Of a stretch of DNA of 7,253 bases, positions 6,428 to 7,253 are shown in pieces. Numbering within the stretch: the stretch's first letter is position 1; each line of letters begins with the position of its first letter. The stretch covers positions 1-7,253 of the forward strand of contig JAGWBG010000066.1 of NCBI GenBank assembly GCA_021296015.1. Direction: 5' to 3'. The notes under the pieces are model-generated. The model was not told the origin of the DNA. It did no database searches and saw only the letters and a program-made list of their open reading frames with translations. The DNA is from Dehalococcoidia bacterium (GTDB lineage: Bacteria > Chloroflexota > Dehalococcoidia > Lucifugimonadales > JAGWBF01). The position numbers and the translations under genes are program-made.

Positions 6428-6533
6428 TGTCGTTTTGAGCGTGGTGAGGAATCTTGGGCGTTTCATCTAAGGCATCGTAGCTTTGTAAGCAGAGACGTTT
6501 GATTCATCATCCTTCGGCGGTTTCGGAATGACA
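6428..6533. repeat. Nested palindromic repeat element, copy 2 (degenerate)
   Basis: It starts tgtcgttttgagcg (from 6428) and ends tttcggaatgaca (to 6533), matching the ends of the copy upstream of fakA with some base changes. aggaatct (6447-6454) is shared exactly with 4413-4420. Its partner on the right has decayed to gattcatcatcc (from 6501), followed by ttcggcgg. The centre (about 6455-6500) differs from copy 1, as expected if only the palindromic ends are conserved. It occupies much of the fakA-fakB gap and contains no ORF. Confidence 0.55.
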
Positions 6534-6584
6534 GGCTCCGGCACACCGTGGACAGGAACTCGGATCCTCGACACAAGTTACACA

Positions 6585-6610
6585 AAGGTCTCCGACGCGG
6601 AAGAGACCTT
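6585..6610. promoter_or_regulatory. Perfect inverted repeat upstream of fakB (operator or leader hairpin)
   Basis: aaggtctc (6585-6592) and gagacctt (6603-6610) are perfectly complementary around a 10-base centre, cgacgcggaa. The right arm ends 13 bases before the fakB Shine-Dalgarno. An inner alternative stem, tccg-acg-cgga (6591-6601), also exists. With no T-run, and lying just before a start codon, it is better explained as a dyad for a DNA-binding protein or as a 5' leader hairpin than as a terminator. The regulator is unknown. Confidence 0.45.
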
Positions 6611-6623
6611 GGGATTAACGGTC

Positions 6624-6629
6624 AGGAGG
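6624..6629 (+). promoter_or_regulatory. Strong ribosome binding site for fakB
   Basis: AGGAGG, a full consensus match, lies eight bases before ATG 6638. It fixes the start of this gene and suggests efficient translation. It lies outside the upstream hairpin, so that stem does not directly mask it. Confidence 0.8.
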
Positions 6630-6637
6630 CTTGCATC

Positions 6638-7253
6638 ATGGCGGTGAAGCTGGTTACGGATAGCACGTGCGATTTGCCCCGGGAGTTGGCAGAGCAGTGG
6701 GGTTTGACGGTAATTCCCTGCAACGTCCACTTCGATGATGAGGTATACAAAGACGGGATAGACATCGGGCCGGACGAGTTCTACCGGAAATTAGTGGCCA
6801 GTCCCCGGCTGCCCACCACCGCCCAGCCCTCGGTCAACGACTTTTTACAGGTGTACGAGCCGCTGCGTAATGAAGGCCATGACGTGGTATCCATTCATCT
6901 CTCCGCCAAGCTCAGCGGCACACTCAACTCGGCCACACAGGCAAGGGAGGCCATTCAATCATCCGGGTCGGGGCGCATTGAAATTATAGACTCTCGGATG
7001 GCTTCCGTGGGTCTGGGACTGGTGGCCTTGGAGGCGGCCCGGATGGTACGTTCCGGGTCCTCGTATGATCAAGTGGTGGAGGGTGTCCGGAGTTCCCTCT
7101 CTCAGACTCACAGCTATTTCCTCGTGGATACCCTTGAGTATCTCCAAAAGGGGGGGCGCATACGCATAGCCAGTGCCTTTCTCGCGTCTCTTCTTAACAA
7201 AAAACCTCTGCTCATGATTAAGGACGGGGAGGCACATCCGTTGGAGCGTGCCC
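6638..7253 (+). CDS. fakB: DegV-family fatty-acid-binding protein (FakB-like), 3' end outside the window
   Basis: DegV proteins bind a fatty acid and present it to FakA for phosphorylation; the acyl-phosphate then goes to PlsX/PlsY or back to acyl carrier protein. The visible 205 residues (family about 280) begin MAVKLVTDSTCDLP, the standard DegV start, with the TDST motif at 7-10. PTTAQPSVNDF (59-69), HLSAKLSGTLNSA (87-99), IIDSRMASVGLG (116-127) and DTLEYLQKGGRI (164-175) follow, then NKKPLL (187-192). These cover the phosphate- and lipid-binding loops. The C-terminal portion, where the family has a conserved His near the carboxylate, is cut off by the window edge. The start is fixed by AGGAGG at 6624-6629. 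It follows fakA on the same strand but with a 248-base gap holding a repeat and an inverted repeat, so it may have its own control. Substrate preference cannot be read from this part. Confidence 0.92.
   Translation, partial: MAVKLVTDSTCDLPRELAEQWGLTVIPCNVHFDDEVYKDGIDIGPDEFYRKLVASPRLPTTAQPSVNDFLQVYEPLRNEGHDVVSIHLSAKLSGTLNSATQAREAIQSSGSGRIEIIDSRMASVGLGLVALEAARMVRSGSSYDQVVEGVRSSLSQTHSYFLVDTLEYLQKGGRIRIASAFLASLLNKKPLLMIKDGEAHPLERA

Overview
The window is GC-rich bacterial chromosomal DNA. It carries seven protein genes: six on the + strand and one short one on the - strand. Style and gene order fit a Chloroflexota-like organism, possibly Dehalococcoidia. The clues are frequent ATA isoleucine codons in GC-rich genes, the 'cattctgag...gaatct...gaatgaca' type of palindromic repeat, and a Bacillus-like rpe / rpmB / yloV neighbourhood. 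This placement is an impression from memory; no taxonomic search was possible.

Left part (1-3314): the end of an arginine biosynthesis cluster. It holds the C-terminal half of argD (acetylornithine aminotransferase, cut by the window edge), a 172-base gap with strong hairpins, then argG (argininosuccinate synthase) and argH (argininosuccinate lyase) almost end to end. ArgD works in the ornithine branch; ArgG and ArgH turn citrulline plus aspartate into arginine plus fumarate. argH lacks the conserved Trp-Gly-Gly-Arg-Phe segment expected at its N-terminus.

Middle (3311-4231): rpe (ribulose-phosphate 3-epimerase) is translationally coupled to argH by an ATGA overlap, so a pentose-phosphate enzyme rides at the end of the arginine operon. 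It lacks two methionines that are usually conserved in the active site. It converges on rpmB (ribosomal protein L28, zinc-binding type) on the - strand, only 21 bases away.

Right part (4232-7253): a fatty-acid kinase module. fakA (DhaL-domain kinase, YloV type) is followed by fakB (DegV-family fatty-acid-binding protein, cut by the right edge). Together they are expected to phosphorylate exogenous or recycled fatty acids to acyl-phosphate for phospholipid synthesis. fakA is flanked on both sides by related, degenerate nested-palindrome repeats. A perfect 8-bp inverted repeat lies just upstream of the fakB ribosome binding site.

No mobile-element gene, CRISPR array, tRNA or rRNA was seen, and no clearly new multi-gene system. 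The oddities are at the level of single proteins (ArgH N-terminus, Rpe active site), gene order and the non-coding palindromes.
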